Program-made: the position numbers and the translations under genes
Notes under the pieces: model-generated
What the model saw: only the letters and a program-made list of their open reading frames with translations
The model's database searches: none
Told to the model about the DNA's origin: nothing
In this document: positions 18,593 to 24,816 of the stretch, piece by piece
Layout: every line of letters begins with the position of its first letter
Position numbering within the stretch: the stretch's first letter is position 1
NCBI GenBank assembly: GCA_037440125.1
Contig: JBBIUU010000043.1
Span: forward strand, 1 to 24,816
Direction: 5' to 3'
Origin: JAKAJA01 sp037440125
GTDB lineage: Bacteria > Acidobacteriota > UBA4820 > DSQY01
DNA: 24,816 bases

Positions 18593-19648
18593 CTACCGAT
18601 TACCCTTGGCCCGATTGTGAGAGATGCAGAGCATCTGGCAGTTCTTGGCTGAACTGTCGCCGCCCTTGCTCCACGCAGCAACGTGGTCGGCATCCATCTC
18701 CTCGAGTTCGTAGATTCTGCCTTTGTTTGCGTCACGCCCCACCGCGCAAAGCGGGCAGTTGGACTTCTTCTTCACCTTCGCCGCGTTCGTTTGCTTCTCG
18801 TAAACGGCGTGCTTGGTAGCATCGTCGAACACACGCCCTTCTAAGAGCTTGGTCTCCTCCTGGCCGCCGAGAATGTACTCAAAGATTCCGCGCTTCTTCT
18901 TAACATAGGGGTCGCCGAATAGCCGTCTCACGTCGGCCGACACCTTTTCCGGATCGTATGACTGAGAGTGGTACTGCTCGTAGAGCCTGCCCCATTCCAA
19001 CCCCTGCATCTCTCTCTTCACATCTTTGAACACCGTTGAAACCCATTCGATCACGCTGTTGAAGTAGGTCTTCAGCTCCTGGATGGTGTTCTCCTTGCGA
19101 TGAGCGTTCATGTAGGCGCCGATATCGCCCTTGCTCACCCACTCCAGCGCCCGCTCCAAATACCCCTGCCGGTTCACCTCGGCCTTTATGTACGCGCCCC
19201 ATTTCTGGATGTTCGCATTCTGGCTGTTGCTGAACTCGGCCTTGGCCAGCGTTACGAAGGGCCCGGAGTAGATGGCGTTCAAGAGCTCTTGATCGTTGAG
19301 CGGCACCCCTACAATGTTGATGGTTTCAAACCATTGCTTGATCTCGGTTTCGGTCCCCTCGCACTCGTAGATTAGCAAGCTCGAGTTCCGAAGCTTGGCC
19401 TGTTGGTCGCCAGGCAGGCTGTCGAAGTACTTCGGATTGCCGTGCTCCATGATCGCGAACTTGTTCGTCAGGAACCGTCCGATACTGGTGATGCGCTGCT
19501 GGCCGTCCAGTACCTCGAAATTGTCCTCAGCAACCTTGTTGAAGTAGATCAGACCGAGCGGATACTCTTTGAGAAGCGAATCGATCACATCCTGCTCTTT
19601 CTTTCCGCCATTGATGTCCTTATAGATGGCTTTATCGCCCTCAGCGCC
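18593..19648 (-). pseudogene. 5'-truncated DUF262/HNH nuclease gene
   Basis: The remaining ~350 residues are well preserved: DUF262 segment DVIDSLLKEYPLGLIYF with the DGQQR motif (EVLDGQQRITSIGRFL), then a helical middle, then a C-terminal HNH domain (CPLC, DADHVAAWSKGG, CQMLCISHNRAKGN). Related proteins start about 45 residues earlier with a segment ending in an EFQR-type motif; that part is absent. The frame is open to 19858, but residues upstream of about 19648 are translated REP-like repeat, so the start is lost. Family members are GmrSD-like or otherwise phage-defence-associated nucleases. GC content is visibly lower than in the flanking genes, indicating transfer. It is probably inactive, though an alternative start inside the repeat cannot be excluded. 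Confidence 0.75.
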
Positions 19649-19736
19649 CTGACGACAAGGCACCCATACGGGCACGATAGCCTTCCCGAACGCCCGCGTG
19701 CCCTCAGAATCGCGCCGGGGGCACGCACCCACGGAT

Positions 19737-19763
19737 GGCGGACACCGCTGTGCGGAGCCCGCC
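19737..19763 (+). repeat. REP-like palindrome, type 1
   Basis: This 27-base palindrome (GGCGGACACCGC ... GCGGAGCCCGCC) is the second copy of type 1. It lies between the truncated 5' ends of the HNH and brnT remnants. Confidence 0.85.
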
Positions 19764-19770
19764 CTGCTTG

Positions 19771-19820
19771 AGGCGGCTCCCACAAGATCGCGGTCTGAGA
19801 CCGCTCCTACACCGGAGCGG
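19771..19820 (+). repeat. REP-like element, type 2
   Basis: The core AGGCGGCTCCCACAAGATCG is followed by CGGTCTGAGACCG, a perfect 13-base palindrome centred on one base, and then CTCCTACACCGGAGCG. It closely matches copies at 20321-20380 and 20603-20665. Confidence 0.85.
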
Positions 19821-19845
19821 GACGATCCATCCCGGCCAGCGGCAC

Positions 19846-19874
19846 TTGACATGTACATACGTTGTACATATAAG
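19846..19874 (+). promoter_or_regulatory. brnTA promoter with embedded operator
   Basis: TTGACA (19846-19851, a perfect -35) and TATAAG (19869-19874) are separated by exactly 17 bases. The spacer is a dyad, TGTACA-TACGT-TGTACA (19852-19868), extended by A and T on either side. BrnA-family antitoxins are DNA-binding and autorepress their operon, so this is the expected place for the BrnA operator. The promoter reads toward the brnT remnant and brnA. Confidence 0.75.
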
Positions 19875-19887
19875 TGGTTGGGCGGAA

Positions 19888-20022
19888 ATGAAGGACCTCT
19901 GCTCCGACCCTGGCGGGCAGGTGATTGTGGTCGTATTCACTTGGCGCGGTGAGGACATCCGGTTGATCTCTGCACGAAAGGCAACCCGCCGTGAGCGGCG
20001 GCAATATGAGGTTGAGCCATGA
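19888..20022 (+). pseudogene. brnT: 5'-truncated brnT toxin remnant
   Basis: Only the C-terminal part of a BrnT-family ribonuclease toxin remains: GQVIVVVFTWRGEDIRLIS, then ARKATRRERRQYEVEP. A full BrnT is about 90-100 residues; here at most 44 can be made from the ATG at 19888, which has a poor ribosome binding site and lies only about 7 bases after the expected transcription start. The N-terminal 50 or so residues are missing, so the RelE-like fold cannot form and the toxin should be dead. The promoter directly upstream looks intact, so the deletion removed sequence between promoter and C-terminus. Its stop overlaps the brnA start (ATGA), the usual brnT-brnA arrangement. Confidence 0.8.
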
Positions 20023-20273
20023 AGAAGGAATACGATTTTTCCAAGGCCAAGCGCGGTGCGGTGGTGAGCACGCCGCCCGGGAAGACCCGCATCACAATTC
20101 GCTTGGACAGCGACGTGGTCGCATGGTTCAAGCGTCAGGTTCACGAGGCGGGGGGCGGAAACTACCAAGGCCTCATCAACCGGGTCCTGCGCGAACACAT
20201 GCAGGGAAAGCCGGAGCCGATCGAGGCGACACTTCGCAAGGTGATCCGGGAGGAACTTCATCGGGCCAGCTAG
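20019..20273 (+). CDS. brnA: BrnA-family antitoxin
   Basis: This complete 84-aa protein has the typical BrnA N-terminus (KKEYDFSKAKRGAVV), which wraps around BrnT, and a ribbon-helix-helix DNA-binding region (ITIRLDSDVVAWFKRQVHE, then GGGNYQGLINRVLREHM). In known systems BrnA neutralises BrnT and represses the operon. Here the partner toxin is truncated, so BrnA is effectively solitary; it may still repress its own promoter at 19846-19874 or neutralise a BrnT encoded elsewhere. Translation is probably coupled to the brnT remnant through the ATGA overlap. Family assignment is strong; present function is inference. Confidence 0.9.
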   Translation: MKKEYDFSKAKRGAVVSTPPGKTRITIRLDSDVVAWFKRQVHEAGGGNYQGLINRVLREHMQGKPEPIEATLRKVIREELHRAS

Positions 20274-20320
20274 CTGAGGATTGAGGGCTGATGGGGCTGA
20301 AGCCCACATCCACGAACTTT

Positions 20321-20380
20321 CCCCGCGGGAGGCGGCTCCCACGAGATCGCGGTCGGAAACCGCACCTACAACGACGCGGA
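20321..20380 (+). repeat. REP-like element, type 2
   Basis: It contains GGGAGGCGGCTCCCAC and ATCGCGGTCGGAAACCGC, a diverged copy of the element at 20603-20665. Confidence 0.8.
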
Positions 20381-20424
20381 AGGCGGGTCCAGATCATCGC
20401 GCCGGGGGCGGCGCTCCTACAAAT

Positions 20425-20451
20425 GGCGGACACCGCGGTGCGGAGTCCGCC
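20425..20451 (+). repeat. REP-like palindrome, type 1
   Basis: Third copy of the 27-base palindrome, GGCGGACACCGC ... GCGGAGTCCGCC, differing from the 19737 copy at about two positions. Confidence 0.85.
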
Positions 20452-20602
20452 CTACGGAACGAACGCAGGCAGGAGTGCCTGCGCCACAAAAGAGAGTTGT
20501 CCTCGCGCCGGGGACGGCGGTCCTGTGACTTGTCGATTTCGATGCGTCCCAGCGTCTCCTTGCCGGAACGCGGTATCCCGCCGCGACTGGGGTGGAATAC
20601 GG

Positions 20603-20665
20603 TTCGCCGCCGGGAGGCGGCTCCCACAAAATCGCGGTCGGAGACCGCTCCTACACCGGAGCGAA
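20603..20665 (+). repeat. REP-like element, type 2 (most complete copy)
   Basis: It contains TTCGCCGCCGGGAGGCGGCT, then CCCAC, ATCGCGGTCGGAGACCG and CTCCTACACCGGAGCG. The left part matches the inverted copy at 18418-18442 exactly and the right part matches 19771-19820. Confidence 0.85.
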
Positions 20666-20733
20666 CGGCCGCTGCCTGCACCGTCGCTCCTCGCTGTCTC
20701 CCTCTCAGGCGTCCCGACGCCGGTGGGCCTAGT

Positions 20734-20846
20734 GCGAGGAAGGCGAGCGGGCAGGACCGGAGGCGTACCCGGAGGGTACGTTGAGGATCCGGACCGCGAG
20801 GCTGACAAAGCAGGAGGCCCGCCGCCGTCGGCGCCCGCCGCGGCGC
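20734..20846. repeat. Composite 3'-end element, copy 1
   Basis: Blocks in order: GCGAGGAAGGCG (20734-20745), ACCGGAGGCG (20756-20765), a hairpin GTACCC-GGA-GGGTAC (20765-20779), CTGACAAAGCAGG (20802-20814) and CGGCGCC (20841-20847) touching the stop codon of the NiCoT-like gene. Four of these blocks recur in the same order at 24159-24350, also just past the 3' end of a minus-strand gene. It may act in transcription termination or mRNA 3'-end stability for the minus-strand gene, or be a mobile repeat that prefers such sites. Confidence 0.7.
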
Positions 20847-21491
20847 CTAATGGTAGAAGTAGCCGAAGCCGCCCAAGCCGATCAGCAGCACCCCCAACAC
20901 CAGCCTCTCGTTGTGCTCCAGCCACGGGAAGGTGATCTTCGAGTACCCCGTGTAGCCGAGGAACGCGAGCACGCCCATCGCGACGATGGTGATGGCGCTC
21001 GTGGCGAAGGCCATGAGCAGGAGGGCGGGCCAGGAGAGGGAGCCTGCGGCGAAGAAGATGGGGATGAGCGTCTCGCAGGGCGAGAGGGTCATCTCGAGGA
21101 AGAGCGCGCCGACGGCGACCTTGTCGGCCTGGATGGGGTCGTCCGAGTGGTCGTGGTGGCAGTGGGGATGGCCGTCGCGCCGCCAGCCCATGACGAGGTA
21201 GTAGAGGCCGAAGGCGCAGAGGATGAGCGCGGGCAGAGGCGTGTCGAGGTTCTCGACGTAGTGGTGCGCGGCTTTGCCGAGGGCCGCCGCGGCGAGGCCC
21301 ACGAGCGCCGTGCTCAGGACATGGCCGAGGCCGGAGAGCAGGACCACGCGGAGCATCTTGCCCCGGCTCCATTTCTGAGCGCGCGCCACGAGGACGAAGG
21401 AGAGCCAGTGCGTGGGCAGGAGCGCGTGGATCCCGGCCACCGCCACGAGGGCGAGGAAGAGGCTGGAGTGTTCGAGGCTCGTGGGGTTCAC
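20847..21491 (-). CDS. NiCoT/RcnA-like membrane protein, possible metal transporter
   Basis: This 214-aa protein has about six transmembrane helices. Near the N-terminus is HALLPTHW (H22-H28), which resembles the HX4DH nickel/cobalt signature of NiCoT transporters but with Thr in place of Asp. A His-rich cytoplasmic loop follows (HPHCHHDH, about residues 108-115), like the loop of RcnA. Other notable motifs are GLGHVLST and EMTLSPCETLIP. Transport of a divalent metal is plausible, but the protein may belong to a separate, uncharacterised branch. The GTG start overlaps the mscS stop (GTGA), so the two are coupled. Confidence 0.7.
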   Translation of the reverse strand: MNPTSLEHSSLFLALVAVAGIHALLPTHWLSFVLVARAQKWSRGKMLRVVLLSGLGHVLSTALVGLAAAALGKAAHHYVENLDTPLPALILCAFGLYYLVMGWRRDGHPHCHHDHSDDPIQADKVAVGALFLEMTLSPCETLIPIFFAAGSLSWPALLLMAFATSAITIVAMGVLAFLGYTGYSKITFPWLEHNERLVLGVLLIGLGGFGYFYH

Positions 21492-22414
21492 GGCTTCTCT
21501 TTCCGGCCGAGGAGGGCGGCGAGCGACTCACCGTCGAGCCCGACGACCCGCTGGGCGGCGGGCAGCTCGACGCCGCGGGCGTTGAGGGCCTCGCTGACGG
21601 CGAGGCGGAGGGCGCGCTCCACCTCCCACTGCTGGCCCGGCTTCACCTTCGCCCAGAGGCGGACCTTGGCGGCGGTGTCGGAGAGCTCGGTGACGCCGAG
21701 GACCTGCGGCTCCTCGAGGAAGAGCCCCTGGAGCGCTGGGTCGGCGTAGACCTTGTGCCCGGCCTCGCGCAGCGCATCGAAGACCTTCTCGAGGTTCGCG
21801 GTCCGGGCCACGCTCGCGTCGGCGACGGCGCGCGACCACTGCCGCATCTGGTTGGTGACGGCGCGGATCTCGCCGTTCGGCAGGATGTGGAGCTCCCCGT
21901 TGGCGGCGCGCAGGCTCGTGGTCCTGAGCGTGACGGCCTCCACGGTCCCGGAGAACTCGCCGATCTTGACCGAGTCGCCGACCCTGAACTGGTCCTCGGC
22001 CACGAGGAAGAACCCGCTGATGAAGTCCCTCACGAGGAACTGCGCCCCGAGGCCCACCGCCACGCCCACGATGCCGAGGCCCGCCACGAGCGGCCCCACC
22101 TGCACGCCGAACCCGGCGAGGGTCATGAGGAAGGCCGACATGTAGAGGACGATGGAACCGATGCGCCGGGCCAGCGCGCCCAGGGTGTCGAGGCGCGTCT
22201 CGAGATCCTTGCCGTGCGCGGGCTCCCGCCTGAGCGCCTCTTTCTTGATGCGCCGCAGGACCGCCAGCCACATGCGGTCCAGGAGGAAGGCCCCGAGGAA
22301 GAAGAGGAGCGACTGGAAGATCCGCATGGACAGCCAGGGCGCCCAGGTCTGGGGCGCCCAGATCGCCCAGTCGGAATCGGGGGGTCCCATGGGGACGAGG
22401 GCCAGCAGGTCCAC
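21488..22414 (-). CDS. mscS: Small-conductance mechanosensitive channel, MscS family
   Basis: This 308-aa channel would open under membrane tension to release solutes during hypo-osmotic shock. Two N-terminal transmembrane helices (about 30-50 and 85-103) are followed by the Gly/Ala-rich pore helix TM3 (about 106-136, VAGLGIVGVAVGLGAQFLV). The beta-domain follows with DQFRVGDSVKIGEFSGTVEA and ILPNGEIRAVTN, then the C-terminal alpha/beta domain. The GTG at 22414 is chosen with GGAGCC upstream; an ATG at 22390 is possible. Length and motifs fit single-module MscS homologs. c-di-AMP and osmotic control are linked in other bacteria, but no direct link is visible here. Confidence 0.93.
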   Translation of the reverse strand: MDLLALVPMGPPDSDWAIWAPQTWAPWLSMRIFQSLLFFLGAFLLDRMWLAVLRRIKKEALRREPAHGKDLETRLDTLGALARRIGSIVLYMSAFLMTLAGFGVQVGPLVAGLGIVGVAVGLGAQFLVRDFISGFFLVAEDQFRVGDSVKIGEFSGTVEAVTLRTTSLRAANGELHILPNGEIRAVTNQMRQWSRAVADASVARTANLEKVFDALREAGHKVYADPALQGLFLEEPQVLGVTELSDTAAKVRLWAKVKPGQQWEVERALRLAVSEALNARGVELPAAQRVVGLDGESLAALLGRKEKP

Positions 22415-22431
22415 GGCGGCTCCAATAGAGG

Positions 22432-22449
22432 ACGGGGGCTTCCCCCCGT
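22432..22449. terminator. GC-rich hairpin upstream of mscS
   Basis: ACGGGGG (22432-22438) pairs perfectly with CCCCCGT (22443-22449) around CTTC. On the plus strand it is followed by the T-rich TCGTTTAGTTTA, as in an intrinsic terminator, but no plus-strand gene ends here. On the minus strand it lies 18 bases upstream of the mscS start and could act as an attenuator or a backstop against antisense reading. Confidence 0.45.
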
Positions 22450-22509
22450 TCGTTTAGTTTACTTCAGAATGCGCCCTTCGACCGAGCGTCCGACGGAGAA
22501 GGAACACAA

Positions 22510-22529
22510 AAGGAGCCTTGCGGCTCCTT
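22510..22529 (-). terminator. Intrinsic terminator for the sigma-54 regulator gene
   Basis: On the minus strand AAGGAGCC-GCAA-GGCTCCTT forms a perfect 8-bp stem with a 4-base loop, followed at once by TTGTGTTCCTT. It is oriented to end the transcript of the regulator gene. No stop codon lies between the gap edge and this hairpin in any of the three minus-strand frames, so the regulator's stop must be inside the gap. Confidence 0.75.
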
Positions 22530-22578
22530 GTATGGACCTCGCTGACACCGTGTTGGCGAGGCGATTGAGGCAATCCGC

Positions 22579-22678
22579 NNNNNNNNNNNNNNNNNNNNNN
22601 NNNNNNNNNNNNNNNNNNNNNNNNNNNNNNNNNNNNNNNNNNNNNNNNNNNNNNNNNNNNNNNNNNNNNNNNNNNNNN
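22579..22678. other. Assembly gap of 100 N
   Basis: Exactly 100 consecutive N, the conventional placeholder for a scaffold gap of unknown size. It removes the C-terminus of the sigma-54 regulator. Any reading frame drawn across it is meaningless. Confidence 0.98.
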
Positions 22679-23916
22679 GTGGCCTCCCAGTCCAGCCCGT
22701 CGACGGGTAACTGCAGGGCGCCCCCGTGGTCGCTCTTCCCCGTGGCGCCATTCCGCTGGGGGAAGAGGTCCGCCCGGCCGATTTTCTCGCCCGTGCAGAG
22801 GATGCACGCCATATCCACCCGGTTGCGGAGCTCGCGGACGTTGCCGTTCCAGCGGTGCTCCTGGAGGCTCCTCTGGCCGTCCGCCGTGAAGCCCTGGATC
22901 GGCTTGCCGTACTTCGCGGCGAACTCGCCCAGGAACTCGCGGGCGAGGAGCGGGATGTCATCTGACCTCTGCGCCAGCGAGGGCAGGGCGATCTCGAAGC
23001 CGCTGATGCGGTAGTAGAGGTCGTTGCGGAACTTCCCCTCCTCCACCCAGCGGTCCACGGGCTTGTTCGTGGCGGCGATGACCCTCACGTCGCACCGCTT
23101 GAGGTCCACGGCGCCGAGGGGCAGATACTCGCCGTCCTGGAGGACCCGGAGGAGCTTGGCCTGGAGGGCGGGCGAGGTCTCCGCGATCTCGTCGAGGAAG
23201 ACCGTCCCTCCCCGCGCGCGCTCCAGGATGCCCGGGCGGTCCTCGTCGGCCCCCGTGAAGGCGCCCTTCCGGTAGCCGAAGAGCTCGCTCTCCAGGAGGG
23301 TGTCGGGGATGGCCGAGCAGTTGAGCGGGAAGAACGGCTTCTGGTGCCGCTTGCTGTTGAAGTGGATGGCCCGGGCGAAGAGCTCCTTCCCCGTGCCGGT
23401 CTCCCCCGTGATGAGGACCGTGGCGTCCGTACCCGCCACCTGGCTCGCAAGGCGCACCGCCTCGAGAAACGCCGGCGACTGTCCCAGGAGCCGAGGGAAG
23501 AGGAAGCGCCGCTCGAGGTCGCTCCTGGCCTCGCGGGACTGGGCGAGGAGGGCGGCCACGTGGAGCGCCCGCTGGACGGTGATCTCGAGCTGCTGGATGT
23601 GGAAGGGCTTGGAGAGCACGTCGAGGGCCCCGAGCCGCAGGGCCTCCACCGCCATCTGCACGGTCCCGTAGGCGCTCATGAGGACGATCTGGGCCGAGGG
23701 GTTGATCTTGAGGAGCTCGGGCACGAGCGCCAGGCCGTCACCGTCGGGGAGCCGGTAGTCGAGAAGGATGATCGGAGGCCGCTCCCGCTCGCAGGCCTCG
23801 AGGCCCTCCCTGGCCGTGAGGACGGCGCTCACCGACACCGGGTACCGCGCGAGCACGTCGGTCAGGAGCTCTGCCGTGTCGGGCTGGTCCTCGATGATGA
23901 GTACGTCCGTGCCCAT
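22679..23916 (-). CDS. Sigma-54-dependent response regulator, NtrC family (3' end lost in the gap)
   Basis: The visible 412 residues have a receiver domain (1-120; acidic pair E9/D10, phosphorylation site D53 in LLDYRLPDGDG, K103 in LSKPF) and an AAA+ sigma-54 activation domain (about 140-370; Walker A GETGTGKE at 171-178, GAFTGA at 218-223, Walker B GGTVFLDEI ending at 244). NtrC-type regulators end with a Fis-type helix-turn-helix of about 50 residues, which should begin just after LPVDGLDWEA but falls in the gap. It would switch on sigma-54 promoters when phosphorylated by a sensor kinase; none is in the window. The ATG at 23916 is preceded by GAGGGA. Target genes are unknown. Confidence 0.93.
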
Positions 23917-23936
23917 GGGGTCCCTCTAGGCCTCAT

Positions 23937-24158
23937 GGTAGATGGGCCCGCCACCGGGGGCAAGGGCGAGCGAGTGGCGGGTGGATGGAGATCGGTTCGT
24001 CGGGAGTGGAGTGTCACGAAGGTGGGACGCCTGGGGCTCGAAACGCAGGCCCTCTGGACAACCCCTACTTGGGAGAGCGTTTCTCACGGTCGGCGATGCC
24101 CACCCCCAGCGAATCTCCTCATCCGGAATGATGGAATGCCGCCCGGATCGGGTCAGAT
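23937..24158. other. Non-coding stretch upstream of the sigma-54 regulator
   Basis: No convincing gene, tRNA or -24/-12 promoter is visible here. Together with the repeat element at 24159-24350 it forms a 450-base region without genes. The only sizeable frame (about 93 codons from 23942, plus strand) lacks a ribosome binding site and recognisable motifs. Confidence 0.6.
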
Positions 24159-24350
24159 GCGAGGAAGGCGCGAGGGCCGAACCGGAGGCGGCCCACCCCG
24201 AGCTACATCGAAGGGCTGCTTAGGGGGCTCCCTGGAACCAAGACCCGGGCTGTCCCCCCGAAGGCGGGCTTCGGAGAATCGCAGGAGTGGCACACAACTC
24301 ACTTTGACGAGAGACCTGACAAAGCAGGTGGCCCGAGACTGGCGGCGCCT
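24159..24350. repeat. Composite 3'-end element, copy 2 (expanded)
   Basis: It has the same blocks as the copy at 20734-20846: GCGAGGAAGGCG (24159-24170), ACCGGAGGCG (24181-24190), CTGACAAAGCAGG (24317-24329) and CGGCGCC (24344-24350). The distance between first and third block is about 90 bases longer than in copy 1, and the central GTAC hairpin is lost, so extra sequence has entered the middle. It ends 17 bases beyond the stop of the StyC-like gene. Confidence 0.65.
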
Positions 24351-24366
24351 TTTAGGGCGGAACGCC

Positions 24367-24792
24367 TCAGGCAACAGCCCTCTGGCGGAACCCCCACAAC
24401 ATCAAGACCGCCGCGGCGAGGATGGCGACCCCGACGCTGATGAACCCTCCGGTCACGAGGCCCTCCTGCCAGGGGAGCCCGGCGTGTCCCACCCCGGTGA
24501 TGGGCGACATGGCGGCCGTGCCGAAGACGGCGGCCAGGGTGGTGAAGGCCACGTTGGCGTAGGTGCCGTAGAGGGCCGTCCAGTAGCAGACCGCCTTGGC
24601 CCTGGGCGCAAGCCGGACCTCCGCCCACACCGCCCCCACGGCCAGGAGGAAGGTGCCGTTCATAACACCCTCGAGGTGAGCCGCGAGCCCCATGCGGGGG
24701 TTCGCGAACTTCTGCTCCACGAGCCCCACCACGAGCCCGAGCAGGAACAGGAACATACCGTGCCAGAGCAGGTTCCGCCTCTTGTCCTCCAT
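24367..24792 (-). CDS. Small membrane protein of the styrene-oxide-isomerase (StyC)-like family
   Basis: This 141-aa protein has four transmembrane helices (about 10-26, 43-60, 70-92, 112-134). The segment MGLAAHLEGVMNG aligns with the StyC region that carries the heme-ligating His and a conserved Asn six residues later; H39 and N45 here keep that spacing. A further conserved Asn occurs 35 residues on (YANVAF, N80), also as in StyC. The StyC catalytic Tyr is Thr (T84) here. Related proteins are often labelled 'hydrogenase' in databases. I infer a heme-binding membrane protein of unknown reaction; the StyC comparison relies on my memory of its sequence. A strong GGAGGAGG lies upstream of the ATG at 24792. 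Confidence 0.7.
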   Translation of the reverse strand: MEDKRRNLLWHGMFLFLLGLVVGLVEQKFANPRMGLAAHLEGVMNGTFLLAVGAVWAEVRLAPRAKAVCYWTALYGTYANVAFTTLAAVFGTAAMSPITGVGHAGLPWQEGLVTGGFISVGVAILAAAVLMLWGFRQRAVA

Positions 24793-24816
24793 TGCACTCC
24801 TCCTCCCGGGGCACGC

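Larger units (their letters stand above)
20274..20730. other. Gene-free repeat cluster
   Basis: No convincing gene is present; the open frames here are translated repeats. The region holds type 2 elements (20321-20380, 20603-20665), a type 1 palindrome (20425-20451), a hairpin GCAGGCA-GGAG-TGCCTGC (20465-20482) and shorter fragments such as TCGCGCCGGGG, also found near 19710. No promoter or terminator is evident. Confidence 0.75.

Noticed and set aside
18593..20273. A new intact defence system formed by the HNH and BrnTA genes
   Set aside because: Both the HNH gene and brnT lack their 5' portions and the genes diverge; only brnA is complete. This looks like decay of acquired genes, not a working system.
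20281..20935. Open frames of about 167 and 214 codons in the repeat cluster
   Set aside because: They translate REP-like repeats and the 3'-end element, and one runs antisense into the NiCoT-like gene; no ribosome binding site or domain.
22459..22578. Continuation of the sigma-54 regulator frame beyond the N run
   Set aside because: Frame across 100 placeholder N is arbitrary; the sequence there contains the terminator hairpin and does not resemble a helix-turn-helix.
23942..24223. Plus-strand frame of 93 codons upstream of the regulator
   Set aside because: No ribosome binding site, no recognisable motif, and it runs into the repeat element at 24159.
24289..24306. Sigma-54 promoter (TGGCAC followed by a -12 box)
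   Set aside because: TGGCAC is present at 24289 but no TTGC-like -12 element occurs at the required spacing, and it does not face a gene start.

Overview
This is a GC-rich (about 70% by eye) stretch of a bacterial chromosome, probably a draft or metagenome scaffold, since it holds a run of exactly 100 N. The organism looks Gram-negative: there is a lipoprotein murein transglycosylase, two patatin proteins ending in an outer-membrane beta-barrel, and the DXP-type pyridoxine synthase PdxJ. It also carries the c-di-AMP module cdaA-cdaR-glmM, which is unusual for most Proteobacteria but known in Acidobacteriota and deltaproteobacterial lineages. I infer an Acidobacteriota-like or deltaproteobacterial-like host; the sequence alone does not decide it.

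Layout. (1) 101-5561, minus strand: an operon with 4-base overlaps encoding a TPR-membrane-TPR protein, an acyl-CoA carboxylase carboxyltransferase and an MltD-like transglycosylase. (2) 5562-5723: a divergent control region with plausible promoters both ways. (3) 5724-16240, plus strand: cdaA, cdaR and glmM (c-di-AMP synthesis, its regulator, and the amino-sugar step feeding peptidoglycan), then pdxJ, a membrane-anchored M24 metallopeptidase, and two tandem paralogous type Vd patatin autotransporters. Many starts are GTG or TTG and overlap the preceding stop. (4) 16295-18385, minus strand: two small membrane proteins, a YceH-family protein and a small exported protein. (5) 18418-20846: a repeat-rich accessory island of visibly lower GC, with a 5'-truncated DUF262/HNH gene, a 5'-truncated brnT toxin remnant still behind an intact-looking promoter/operator, a complete brnA antitoxin, and several families of REP-like palindromes. 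(6) 20847-24792, minus strand: a NiCoT-like membrane protein, an MscS channel, a sigma-54 response regulator cut by the assembly gap, and a small membrane protein of the styrene-oxide-isomerase (heme) fold family.

Small-scale DNA structure is unusually rich. Period-7 and period-8 tandem repeats with different unit sequences sit at gene boundaries (71-105, 1914-1941, 8857-9017, 16257-16288). REP-like palindromes cluster in the accessory island. A composite element lies next to the 3' ends of two unrelated minus-strand genes (20734-20846 and 24159-24350). The most interesting protein-level items are the membrane-fused M24 peptidase, the tandem type Vd patatins, the solitary BrnA behind a deleted BrnT, and a StyC-like protein that keeps the heme-ligand histidine but lacks the catalytic tyrosine. 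No complete new multi-gene defence system is present; the island holds remnants.
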